A DNA stretch of 64,000 nt from assembly GCA_947172415.1 (NCBI GenBank), contig OX359196.1, positions 436,501-500,500 on the forward strand. The letters run 5' to 3'. A model generated the notes under the pieces. It was not told the DNA's origin. It searched no databases and saw nothing but the letters and a program-made list of their open reading frames with translations. The stretch's first letter is position 1. Each line of letters opens with the position of its first letter. A program made the position numbers and the translations under genes. Origin of the DNA: Chondrosia reniformis. Its lineage: Eukaryota > Porifera > Demospongiae > Chondrillida > Chondrillidae. Below, piece after piece: positions 31,481 to 42,028 of this stretch.

Positions 31481-32920
31481 GTACTGTTTTGTTAGTGGAA
31501 ATTGCGTAATACTATATATGGCCGACCGTTAGAAGGTATAATATTATAATAAAGACAAAATTCCATACTATATCTGAAAATCTAGAATACTTTCCCATTT
31601 TTTATACATAGGGATATGCACTGTGTAGTACTTGATTGTTATTGAAGTACTATCTATCCATATATTTTATATGGATCTCGTTAAAGTGAAATTTCGTCAA
31701 TCGACAGCCAACGAAACTGCAAAGAAAAAAAGTTGGACCATACCGAACGCTACCATCCACGACGCTCATAGGCCGGGATCGGTGGTAACGCTCTGCCGAG
31801 TTGAGCTTTGGGTGTCACTTGCGTGAGAAGAACCAGTTCTTCTCGATATGGCCGACTCATATGAATCCTTAAAGATATCAGATGCCAATCCCACATTACG
31901 TGGAACCCCCCCGAAATCCGGATTATTGGTGAGCACGTCTCTATGGCACCAACCGATTAGGAGACAGCTTCAGAGTCTAAGCGCTACCAACCTCTATGGG
32001 AACCGCAACCACCATAGAGATGTGTCCAGGTAGGCCTACTATATAAGGTTTTTCGCTTCTATTTATATGAAGTTTTGTCCAAAGAAAACGGTTGTGGTTA
32101 GGACCTTTTTTAATATATTTCTCCTTATTTCCAGATCAGTGAATTGTTTCAAGCAAGTTTAAAGACATAGGCAGTATTAGTGGTTCACCTGAAAACTGGG
32201 AAAAGCGAAAAAAATCCTGTAAGTGTCTTGATGGGCCGAGGAGAACGACTTTTCTGATCCCAATTATTTTCGAGAAATCGTCAATTTATTCCACGTTAAT
32301 TCCAGACCAGTGAATCGTTCCAAGCAATTTTACACACATACGCAGTATTTCCAATACATCTCAAAACTGTGGCATATGGATAAAAGCCTGTATGTGTCTT
32401 GGTGGAGGGAGGAGAGCGACTTTTCATGAAACAGAAAACTAGAGATAGTGAGAGGTCCGATATTTATCGCCTTGACGATATTAATGTCTATGATCGATAT
32501 TTCAACTGACCCGGCTGTAGGAATTACTCTAAGTCTAATTCCAAAACTTAAGTTTTAGCGTAATGTACCGAGATTCAAATTTCTATATATATGCTAAATA
32601 ATGTTTTCTTTAAAGAAACTGTAAGGTTTTTAAATATATATCCTGTCTATACATAAATAGCTACGCATGTATTGTATAGGGCAAATATGAACATATATTT
32701 TACACTTCAAAAACCTTTTAGAAATGTTTCATACATGCCTGTGATTACTGATATAAAGTATTAGCTTCATATGTTGGTGTTTGATAGAGTTACAGCCCTA
32801 AATGTACATTAACTACTAATAAACGAAGTTAATGTACTTATGTTTGGTGAGAAATAGGGCAAATTTTAAGTTCCATCAAAATTTCAAAAACTCATTGGAC
32901 ATACTCCATAGGTGTCTGCC
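31481..32920 (+). repeat. Cap block 1
   Basis: A conserved non-satellite block beginning near TATATGGCCGACCGTTAGAA, repeated at about 37736-39180, 54090-55200, 57901-59320 and starting again at 63955. It carries two hairpins: AGTACTT/AAGTACT (31627-31651) and ATCCATATA/TATATGGAT (31656-31676). It ends in about 1.3 highly diverged satellite monomers (32690-32920). Short frames (MDLVKVKF..., 51 codons, and MADSYES..., 61 codons ending at a donor-like TCCAG-GTAGGC) occur; the second is open only in this copy. Confidence 0.8.
31848..32029 (+). other. Possible orphan exon in cap block 1
   Basis: An ATG-led frame of 60 codons plus two bases (MADSYESLKISDANPTL...HHRDVSR) ending at a good donor, CCAG-GTAGGC. 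In the other three caps a 2-bp deletion puts a stop after MADSYES. Another in-frame reading, without an ATG, remains open there. Differences between copies are mostly amino-acid changing, which argues against a constrained protein. It may be a 5' exon or a relic. Confidence 0.25.
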
Positions 32921-32964
32921 TATGGGTATATGAGTAGCATACGTATGTGGTATGTATGCTTTAG

Positions 32965-33352
32965 GAATGGAGGGGTCGCAGAATTGCCCATTAATTTTCC
33001 TGTCATGTGACCATGTGACTAAGACTAAATCAACCAATCAAATCAATCGGAAGTCTCTTCTAGTCCAATCCAGACTGAAACCACCTGTCCCACCTGTGCA
33101 TCCACAGGAAGTAACTGCAGACAAAACAGGAAGTAATACAGGACCCACAAGGGAACTTCCTGTAAAGCCTAATACAAGGACAGTTACTCCTTTACCCCAA
33201 GCTCGCGGAGAGGCGAGTGCAAAGAGCATACCTCTTCGGCCAGCCAGCACTCCACTGCAGTGCCATTCCACTCCAATTACTGACAAGACTGCAAGGAAGA
33301 ATGAGGCCAATCCATCCTTCAGTCTGAGCTCCATCAAGGGGCAGCCAGAAGT
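32965..33352 (+). pseudogene. Truncated copy of exon 5 of the disordered-protein gene (unit 2)
   Basis: Nearly identical to 27110-27495, including the acceptor CTTTAG, but carries a 4-bp net insertion after CCCATT that breaks the original frame and reaches TGA. The rest of exon 5 and exons 6-7 are deleted: the copy jumps from GGGGCAGCCAGA to AGTAATATATTC, which in the founder lies just after the stop. The shared AGA at the joint suggests a microhomology deletion. Confidence 0.85.
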
Positions 33353-33851
33353 AATATATTCTTAATTATTTACAGTAAATAAATTGAATAATCTAATACA
33401 TTCATATTGGAACTGTAGCTATAATATAATTAATTGTGGTTCAGTAAAAATGGACCAATTTATTAAAGTTTTAGAGCTCGAACCTATAAGCTTTAATTTA
33501 GATTGTGTCTCCATGCTCCTTGTGACATTTCTTAATCGACTAGAAGACATTTGCTCCATTTTTGTTCTATACATTTAGTGCCGCGTTGCTTATATCGTAC
33601 TTATGAACATATGCGCTGGAAACTAACATATCTAGACACACGTACTGGTACACGTACTGGTACACGATATCCTGACATATCTTGGTAATGATGCCTGTGA
33701 CTGCAGTCAAAGTACCGTGGGGACCGCGCAGGGTTAAACTGAATTTTGACATCGAACTGCATATTGGCTACGTCATGATGTATATAATACCAGCGAGTTT
33801 CTGGAGATATTAAGTGAGTGTATAAGCAAATTTAAGAAATATATATTGGGA

Positions 33852-34154
33852 ATGAATTACACCACAGATTGTTCTATATCAGTAGTATTGATTGCTGTAA
33901 CAGTTGCTGTTATTGCTAGTGTTATCTCCTCAATTCTCACTTACTTCTGTTGTGTGAAGAAGAAGCATAAGAAGAGAGAGTCAGTAATTATAAGAGAGCA
34001 GAAAGACGAGTATGAAACAGTAGAGCAAGTTAAGACACATGAAGAAGTTGAGATACAACCATCACCAGCTTATGGAGTAGTCATGCATACTGAAGGAACA
34101 AGATTTGTAACAGCACTAGCTATACATTCATTTCCAAAACTTTTGATAGAATAA
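33852..34154 (+). CDS. Small membrane protein, copy 2 (altered C-terminus)
   Basis: Same as copy 1 through PSPAYGVV. A small insertion after GTCAT then changes the frame, so the ending becomes MHTEGTRFVTALAIH... and the protein is about 100 residues. Membrane helix, KKKHKKRE stop and YETVEQV are unchanged. The TACGTCA/TATA region upstream is preserved. It may still be expressed, but the new tail reads former 3' UTR. Confidence 0.55.
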   Translation: MNYTTDCSISVVLIAVTVAVIASVISSILTYFCCVKKKHKKRESVIIREQKDEYETVEQVKTHEEVEIQPSPAYGVVMHTEGTRFVTALAIHSFPKLLIE

Positions 34155-34177
34155 TGCAATATACAATACAAAAGCAT

Positions 34178-34186
34178 TTACCTATA

Positions 34187-34257
<71 letters not shown>

Positions 34258-34440
34258 TAACGTGCCACATGCATAGCACTAGGACAAACTGTCCTATGAG
34301 GCACACACCAATACATCATGACAAATAAATCAGTTCAACAAAACATTAAGTCATCAATCAAAGGTCAACTAAATCTAGCAGTCCATATCTTCAAAATAAT
34401 CTTAAGGATTGAGTGATGCTTGCATCCTTGATCCAGAATG
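34178..34440 (-). repeat. Retroposon-like hairpin element, unit 2 copy
   Basis: A long ATT tract of about 75 bp, then a hairpin broken on one arm (GTGCCACATGCATAGCACTAGGACA instead of GTGCCTCATAGGACA), with the other arm intact. Otherwise matches 29140-29340. The expanded tract explains the poly-tyrosine reading on the minus strand nearby. Confidence 0.5.
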
Positions 34441-34535
34441 GCAATATATATATAGCCACGCATTCTTTATATACTAATAATTTATATATTATTAATTAAA
34501 TAAGTTAAAGCATAAAGAGCTAGTATACCCTTTAT

Positions 34536-34581
<46 letters not shown>

Positions 34582-34638
34582 TATTCTTCTAGTTAAAAAT
34601 AGATTTAAATTTGTTCGTGCAATGTAAGTAAATATATT

Positions 34639-37600
34639 GACACAAAGGTTTAGCTTCATATCTCTCCATTTGATAGAGTGACAGCCTTCAATGTACATTA
34701 AATTCTGGTATACAAAGTTAATGTATTGTGAGAGATAGGGCAAATTTTAAGTTTTGTCAAAATTTCAAAAACCCATTGTCCTTGTTCTATAGCTGTCTGT
34801 GAATGCTGACACAACGGTTTAGCTTCATATCTCTCCATTTGATAGAGTGACAGCCCTCAATGTACATTAAATTCTGGTATACAAAGTTAATGTATTGTGA
34901 GAGATAGGGCAAATTTTAAGTTTTGTCAAAATTTCAAAAACCCATTGTCCATGTTCTATAGCTGTCTGTGAATGCTGACACAACGGTTTAGCTTCATATC
35001 TCTCCATTTGATAGAGTGACAGCCCTCAATGTACATTAAATTCTGGTATACAAAGTTAATGTATTGTGAGAGATAGGGCAAATTTTAAGTTTCATCAAAA
35101 TTTCAAAAACCCATTGTCCATGTTCTAAAGATGTCTGTGAATGCTGACACAAAGGCTTAGCTTCATATCTCTCCATTTGATAGAGTGACAGCCCTCAATG
35201 TACATTAAATTCTGATATACAAAGTTAATGTATTGTGAGAGATAGGGCAAATTTTAAGTTTTGTCAAAATTTCAAAAACCCATTGTCCATGTTCTATAGA
35301 TGTCTGTGAATGCTGACACAAAGGCTTAGCTTCATATCTCTCCATTTGATAGAGTGACAGCCCTCAATGTACATTAAATTCTGGTATACAAAGTTAATGT
35401 ATTGTGAGAGATAGGGCAAATTTTAAGTTTTGTCAAAATTTCAAAAACCCATTGTCCATGTTCTATAGCTGTCTGTGAATGCTGACACAACGGTTTAGCT
35501 TCACATCTCTCCATTTGATAGAGTGACAGCCCTCAATGTACATTAAATTCTGGTATACAAAGTTAATGTATTGTGAGAGATAGGGCAAATTTTAAGTTTC
35601 ATCAAAATTTCAAAAACCCATTGTCCATGTTCTAAAGATGTCTGTGAATGCTGACACAAAGGCTTAGCTTCATATCTCTCCATTTGATAGAGTGACAGCC
35701 CTCAATGTACATTAAATTCTGGTATACAAAGTTAATGTATTGTGAGAGATAGGGCAAATTTTAAGTTTTGTCAAAATTTCAAAAACCCATTGTCCATGTT
35801 CTATAGCTGTCTGTGAATGCTGACACAACGGTTTAGCTTCATATCTCTCCATTTGATAGAGTGACAGCCCTCAATGTACATTAAATTCTGGTATACAAAG
35901 TTAATGTATTGTGAGAGATAGGGCAAATTTTAAGTTTCATCAAAATTTCAAAAACCCATTGTCCATGTTCTAAAGATGTCTGTGAATGCTGACACAAAGG
36001 CTTAGCTTCATATCTCTCCATTTGATAGAGTGACAGCCCTCAATGTACATTAAATTCTGGTATACAAAGTTAATGTATTGTGAGAGATAGGGCAAATTTT
36101 AAGTTTCATCAAAATTTCAAAAACCCATTGTCCATGTTCTAAAGATGTCTGTGAATGCTGACACAAAGGCTTAGCTTCATATCTCTCCATTTGATAGAGT
36201 GACAGCCCTCAATGTACATTAAATTCTGGTATACAAAGTTAATGTATTGTGAGAGATAGGGCAAATTTTAAGTTTTGTCAAAATTTCAAAAACCCATTGT
36301 CCATGTTCTATAGATGTCTGTGAATGCTGACACAAAGGCTTAGCTTCATATCTCTCCATTTGATAGAGTGACAGCCCTCAATGTACATTAAATTCTGGTA
36401 TACAAAGTTAATGTATTGTGAGAGATAGGGCAAATTTTAAGTTTCATCAAAATTTCAAAAACCCATTGTCCATGTTCTAAAGATGTCTGTGAATGCTGAC
36501 ACAAAGGTTTAGCTTCATATCTCTCCATTTGATAGAGTGACAGCCCTCAATGTACATTAAATTCTGGTATACAAAGTTAATGTATTGTGAGAGATAGGGC
36601 AAATTTTAAGTTTTGTCAAAATTTCAAAAACCCATTGTCCATGTTCTATAGATGTCTGTGAATGCTGACACAAAGGCTTAGCTTCATATCTCTCCATTTG
36701 ATAGAGTGACAGCCCTCAATGTACATTAAATTCTGGTATACAAAGTTAATGTATTGTGAGAGATAGGGCAAATTTTAAGTTTCATCAAAATTTCAAAAAC
36801 CCATTGTCCATGTTCTATAGATGTCTGTGAATGCTGACACAAAGGTTTAGCTTCATATCTCTCCATTTGATAGAGTGACATCCCTCAATGTACATTAAAT
36901 TCTGGTATATAAAAATATTGTGAGAGATAGGGCAAATTTTAAGTTTCATCAAAATTTCAAAAACCCATTGTCCATGTTCTATAGATGTCTGTGAATGCTG
37001 ACACAAAGGTTTAGCTTCATATCTCTCCATTTGATAGAGTGACAGCCCTCAATGTACATTAAATTCTGGTATACAAAGTTAATGTATTGTGAGAGATAGG
37101 GCAAATTTTAAGTTTTGTCAAAATTTCAAAAACCCATTGTCCATGTTCTATAGATGTCTTTGAATGCTGACACAAAGGTTTAGCTTCATATCTCTCCATT
37201 TGATAGAGTGACAGCCTTCAATGTACATTAAATTCTGGTATACAAAGTTAATGTATTGTGAGAGATAGGGCAAATTTTAAATTTTGTCAAAATTTCAAAA
37301 ACCCATTGTCCATGTTCTATAGCTGTCTGTGAATGCTGACACAACGGTTTAGCTTCATATCTCTCCATTTGATAGAGTGACAGCCCTCAATGTACATTAA
37401 ATTCTGGTATACAAAGTTAATGTATTGTGAGAGATAGGGCAAATTTTAAGTTTTGTCAAAATTTCAAAAACCCATTGTCCATGTTCTATAGATGTCTGTG
37501 AATGCTGACACAAAGGCTTAGCTTCATATCTCTCCATTTGATAGAGTGACAGCCTTCAATGTACATTAAATTCTGATATACAAAGTTAATGTATTGTGAG

Positions 37601-37735
37601 AGATAGGGCAAATTTTAAGTTTCATGAAAATTTCAAAACCCCATTGTCCATGTTCTATAGATGTCTGTGAATGCTGACACAAAGGTTTAGCTTCATATCT
37701 CGCCATTTGATAGAGTTACAGAAATGCAGTTAATG
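34639..37735 (+). repeat. Satellite array B (about 18 copies)
   Basis: 169-bp monomers in the same orientation as array A. The array starts abruptly after AAGTAAATATATT, lacking roughly 350 bp of flank, including the CCTCCGTTT hairpin, present in units 1, 3 and 4. Variants alternate: TTCATCAAAA versus TTTGTCAAAA, CTAAAGATG versus CTATAGCTG, and CAACGG versus CAAAGG recur in blocks, indicating multi-monomer duplication. A monomer near 36900 is about 11 bp short. Confidence 0.95.
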
Positions 37736-39180
37736 TACTGTTTTGTTAGAGAAAATTGCGTAATACTTACTATATATGGCCGACCGTTAGAAGGTATAAT
37801 ATTATAATCAAGACAAAATTCCATACTATATCTGAAAATCTAGAATACTTTCCAATTTTTTATACATAGGGATATGCACTGTGTAGTACTTGATTGTTAT
37901 TGAAGTACTATCTATCCATATATTTTATATGGATCTCGTTAAAGTGAAATTTCGTCAATCGACAGCCAACGAAACTGCAAAGAAAAAAAGTTGGACCATA
38001 CCGAACGCTACCATCCACGACGCTCATAGGCCGGGATCGGTGGTAACGCTCTGCCGAGTTGAGCTTTGGGTGTCACTTGCGTGAGAAGAACCAGTTCTTC
38101 TCGATATGGCCGACTCATATGAATCCTAAGATATCAGATGCCAATCCCACATTACGTGGAACCCCCCCGAAATCCGGATTATTGGTGAGCACGTCTCTAT
38201 GGCACCAACCGATTAGGAGACAGCTTCAGAGTCTAAGCGCTACCAACCTCTATGGGAACCGCAACCACCATAGAGATGTGTCCAGGTAGGCCTACTATAT
38301 AAGGTTTTTCGCTTCTATTTATATGAAGTTTTGTCCAAAGAAAACGGTTGTGGTTAGGACCTTTTTTAATATATTTCTCCTTATTTCCAGATCAGTGAAT
38401 TGTTTCAAGCAAGTTTAAAGACATAGGCAGTATTAGTGGTTCACCTGAAAACTGGGAAAAGCGAAAAAAATCCTGTAAGTGTCTTGATGGGCCGAGGAGA
38501 ACGACTTTTCTGATCCCAATTATTTTCGAGAAATCGTCAATTTATTCCACGTTAATTCCAGACCAGTGAATCGTTCCAAGCAATTTTACACACATACGCA
38601 GTATTTCCAATACATCTCAAAACTGTGGCATATGGATAAAAGCCTGTATGTGTCTTGGTGGAGGGAGGAGAGCGACTTTTCATGAAACAGAAAACTAGAG
38701 ATAGTGAGAGGTCCGATATTTATCGCCTGTACGATATTAATGTCTATGATCGATATTTCAACTGACCCGGGCTGTAGGATTACTCTAAGTCTAATTCCAA
38801 AACTTAAGTTTTAGCGTAATGTACCGAGATTCAAATTTCTATATATATGCTAAATAATGTTTTCTTTAAAGAAACTGTAAGGTTTTTAAATATATATCCT
38901 GTCTATACATAAATAGCTACGCATGTATTGTGAGAGATAGGGCAAATATGAACATATATTTTACACTTCAAAAACCTTTTAGAAATGTTTCATACATGCC
39001 TGTGATTACTGATATAAAGTATTAGCTTCATAATGTTGGTGTTTGATAGAGTTACAGCCCTAAATGTACATTAACTACTAATAAACAAAGTTAATGTACT
39101 TATGTTTGGTGAGAAATAGGGCAAATTTTAAGTTCCATCAAAATTTCAAAAACTCATTGGACATACTCCATAGGTGTCTG
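37736..39180 (+). repeat. Cap block 2
   Basis: Nearly identical to cap block 1 (31481-32920), with the 2-bp deletion that closes the MADSYES frame. Ends in the same diverged satellite remnant, and the same junction to TATGGGTATATGAGTAG opens unit 3. Confidence 0.85.
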
Positions 39181-39226
39181 CCTATGGGTATATGAGTAGC
39201 ATACGTATGTGGTATGTATGCTTTAG

Positions 39227-40466
39227 GAATGGAGGGGTCGCAGAATTGCCCATGAATTTTCCTGTCATGTGACCATGTGACTAAGACTAAATCAATCAAT
39301 CAAATCAATCGGAAGTCTCTTCTAGTCCAATCCAGACTGAAACCACCTGTCCCACCTGTGCATCCACAGGAAGTGACTGAAGACAAAACAGGAAGTAATA
39401 CAGGACCCACAAGGGCACTTCCTGTAAAGCCTAATACAAGGACAGTTATTCCTTTACCCCAAGCTCACGGAGAGGCGAGTGCAAAGAGCATACCTCTCCG
39501 GCCGGCCAGCACTCCACTGCAGTGCCATTCCACTCCAATCACTGACAAGACCGCAAGGAAGAATGAGGCCAATCCATCCTTCAGTCTGAGCTCCATCAAG
39601 AGGCAGCCAGACCACTCCTACCTGACCAGCAGTCAGACACTGGGCAAGCCCGGGGCTGCAGTGAGTAGCATAACATCACCCTTCACCATTATCAGACCTT
39701 GTCAATGAGGTCAAATGCCTTGACCTGCATGTGTGCATCTCTTGGACACACTATCCAATATACGTATCTCCATCTTTCCACTACATACGTACGTATCTGT
39801 TGATTTTACTCTCCTAATCTACGTACATTTCCATGTAAATAAGATTTACTAAATAATTATTTGCAATTGGTCAGTTTTGTCGTTCTGTACGTAAACGCGA
39901 TGATTCTCTTTCCATTACCATGGCAGTGTGTGGGTGGTAAGCAACTGCCAAAGAGGAAGGGCAGACTAGTAGAAGTAGGGGCTTCCCCCAAACTACTCCC
40001 AGCTATTGAGAACAGGCCAGCATTGCGCAAGTCCCTCCCAGTGGCACCTGGTTTGAAGAGAAAGGCACTCAATGACAGAAATGCAAAACAGTCTAATCCT
40101 ACCAAACCTGCTGGTCCTGTAAAAGCAGTTAATCTTCACCAACTAAAACCTCCAGCTAAAGATGTAAAGAAAACTGCACTCAAGGTACACATGGATAGAG
40201 TGTATTATATCTGTGTAGTACGTATATAGCTAGTTACTCACACCGTGATAATGTATGATGCTTATACGTACACACAAATCAGTTATACTGCTAAGCTTTA
40301 AAGGTACGTATGTTTCACTTTGTCCCTCAATCATTCCATTACCATTGTACATAGAATGGGTGTGTAGATTAAGTTTTTCTCTCCCTCCTGTCTCTCTATG
40401 TAGAAGAAGCCATCAAGAAAGAGTCTTCTTGTTCAACCTGCAGTTAGAGTTAAACCTTTAAAATAG
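39227..40466 (+). pseudogene. Three-exon copy of the disordered-protein gene end (unit 3)
   Basis: Homologues of exons 5, 6 and 7 at about 39227-39660, 39927-40184 and 40404-40466, with splice sites and the final TAG conserved. The 4-bp insertion shared with the other copies breaks the exon 5 frame near its start, so there is no full-length reading from the founder's phase. A shorter product starting downstream of the shift is possible in principle. Differences from the founder are few and include amino-acid changes (for example A-to-I in the LPA.ENRP stretch), consistent with recent duplication and relaxed constraint. Confidence 0.8.
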
Positions 40467-40958
40467 ACAAATAATATATTCTTTATTATTTACAGTAAAT
40501 ATTAAAATTAAATAATCTAATACATTCATATTGGAACTGTAGCTGTAATATAATTAATTGTGGTTCAGTAAAAAAGGACCAATTTATTAAAGTTTTATAG
40601 TTCAAACTTATAAGCTTTAATTTAGATAGTGTCTCCATGATATTTCTTAATCGACTAGAGGACATTTGCTCCATTTTTGTTTTATACCTTTAGTGCCGCG
40701 TTGCTTATATCGTACTTATGAACATGTGCGCTGGAAACTAACATATCTAGACACACGTACTGGTACACGATATCCTGACATATCTTGGTAATGATGCCTG
40801 TGACTGCAGTCAAAGTACCGTGGGGACCGCGCAGGGTTAAAACTGAATTTTGACATCGAACTGCAAATTGGCTACGTCATGATGTATATTATAATACCAG
40901 CGAGTTTCTGGAGATATTAAGTGAGTGTATAAGCAAATTTAAGAAATATATATTGGGA

Positions 40959-41213
40959 ATGAATTACACCACAGATTGTTCTATATCAGTAGTATTGATT
41001 GCTGTAACAGTTGCTGTTATTGCTAGTGTTATCTCCTCAATTCTCACTTACTTCTGTTGTGTAAAGAAGAAGCATAAGAAGAGAGAGTCAGTAATTATAA
41101 GAGAGCAGAAAGACGAGTATGAAACAGTAGAGCAAGTTAAGACACATAAAGAAGTTGAGATACAACCATCACCAGCTTACGGAGTAGTCTTACTGAAGAA
41201 ACAAGATTTGTAA
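40959..41213 (+). CDS. Small membrane protein, copy 3
   Basis: 84 residues, the same length as copy 1, differing at few positions (THKE for THEE, AYGVVLLKKQDL for AYGVVILKKQDL) plus silent changes. Promoter elements are retained, with a 3-bp TAT insertion by the TATA box. It lies about 0.8 kb upstream of the largest satellite array. Confidence 0.62.
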   Translation: MNYTTDCSISVVLIAVTVAVIASVISSILTYFCCVKKKHKKRESVIIREQKDEYETVEQVKTHKEVEIQPSPAYGVVLLKKQDL

Positions 41214-41289
41214 CAGCACTAGCTATACATTCATTTCCAAAACTTTTGATAGAATAATGCAATATACAATAAAAAAGCATTTACCTATA

Positions 41290-41324
<35 letters not shown>

Positions 41325-41500
41325 TAACGTGCCTCATAGGACAAACTGTCCTATGAGGCACACACCAATACATCATGACAAATAAATCAGTTCAACAAAA
41401 CATTAAGTCATCAATCAAAGGTCAACTAAATCTAGCAGTCCATATCTTCAAAATAATCTTAAGGATTGAGTGATGCTTGCATCCTTGATCCAGAATGGCA
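41290..41500 (-). repeat. Retroposon-like hairpin element, unit 3 copy
   Basis: ATT tract of about 40 bp, then the intact 15-bp stem hairpin (41329-41361), matching 29170-29202 exactly. Confidence 0.5.
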
Positions 41501-42028
41501 ATATATATATAGCCACGCATTCTTTATTTACTAATAATTTATATATTATTAATTAAATAAGTTAAAGCATAAAGAGCTAGTATACCCTTCATATTATTAT
41601 TAATAATAATAATAATAATAATAATATATTCTTCTAGTTAAAAAAAGATTTAAATTTGTTCGTGCAATGTAAGTAAATATATTACATCTACGTACTTATT
41701 CTAACTGATATATATACAGAGCAAGTTACAATATACTAATTAAGGTAATCTAATATAAATGAATAAATAAAAAATATAGTATAATTAAATAATTCATATG
41801 GCTCAAAGAAAGGACCTAGAAACAGAATGGTTATATTTTCATCAAGTTTAGGGTATAAAACTCATTTTAAATTAAGAGACTTTTTATTTAGGCCTCCGTT
41901 TGTTAGAAAACGGAAGACAAAGTCTGCATTTAAAAGGCCATAGGACTATAGAAAACCTATAGGCAATTTATATTCAAACCATATGTTATATTGATAAAAA
42001 AAAAATGTCAGATAACTATGAAAGGAAC

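Larger units (their letters stand above)
27065..32920. repeat. Macro-repeat unit 1 (founder, about 5.9 kb)
   Basis: Homology among the units begins at TATGGGTATATGAG (27065), about 45 bp before exon 5 of the disordered-protein gene. The unit runs through exons 5-7, the small membrane gene, the (ATT)n/hairpin element, the AT-rich flank, satellite array A and cap block 1. The same phrase recurs at about 32922, 39182 and 59322, marking starts of units 2, 3 and 4. Only this unit is continuous with the intact upstream exons. Confidence 0.85.

Noticed and set aside
31632-31826. 51-codon frame MDLVKVKF... in the cap blocks as a gene
   Set aside because: Differences between caps (L/V, Q/C-R, A/P, H/Q) nearly all change the protein and no family is recognised; no sign of constraint.
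34537-34743. Minus-strand frame ending in a poly-tyrosine run
   Set aside because: The tyrosines come from the (TAA)n/(ATT)n microsatellite and the rest is satellite sequence.
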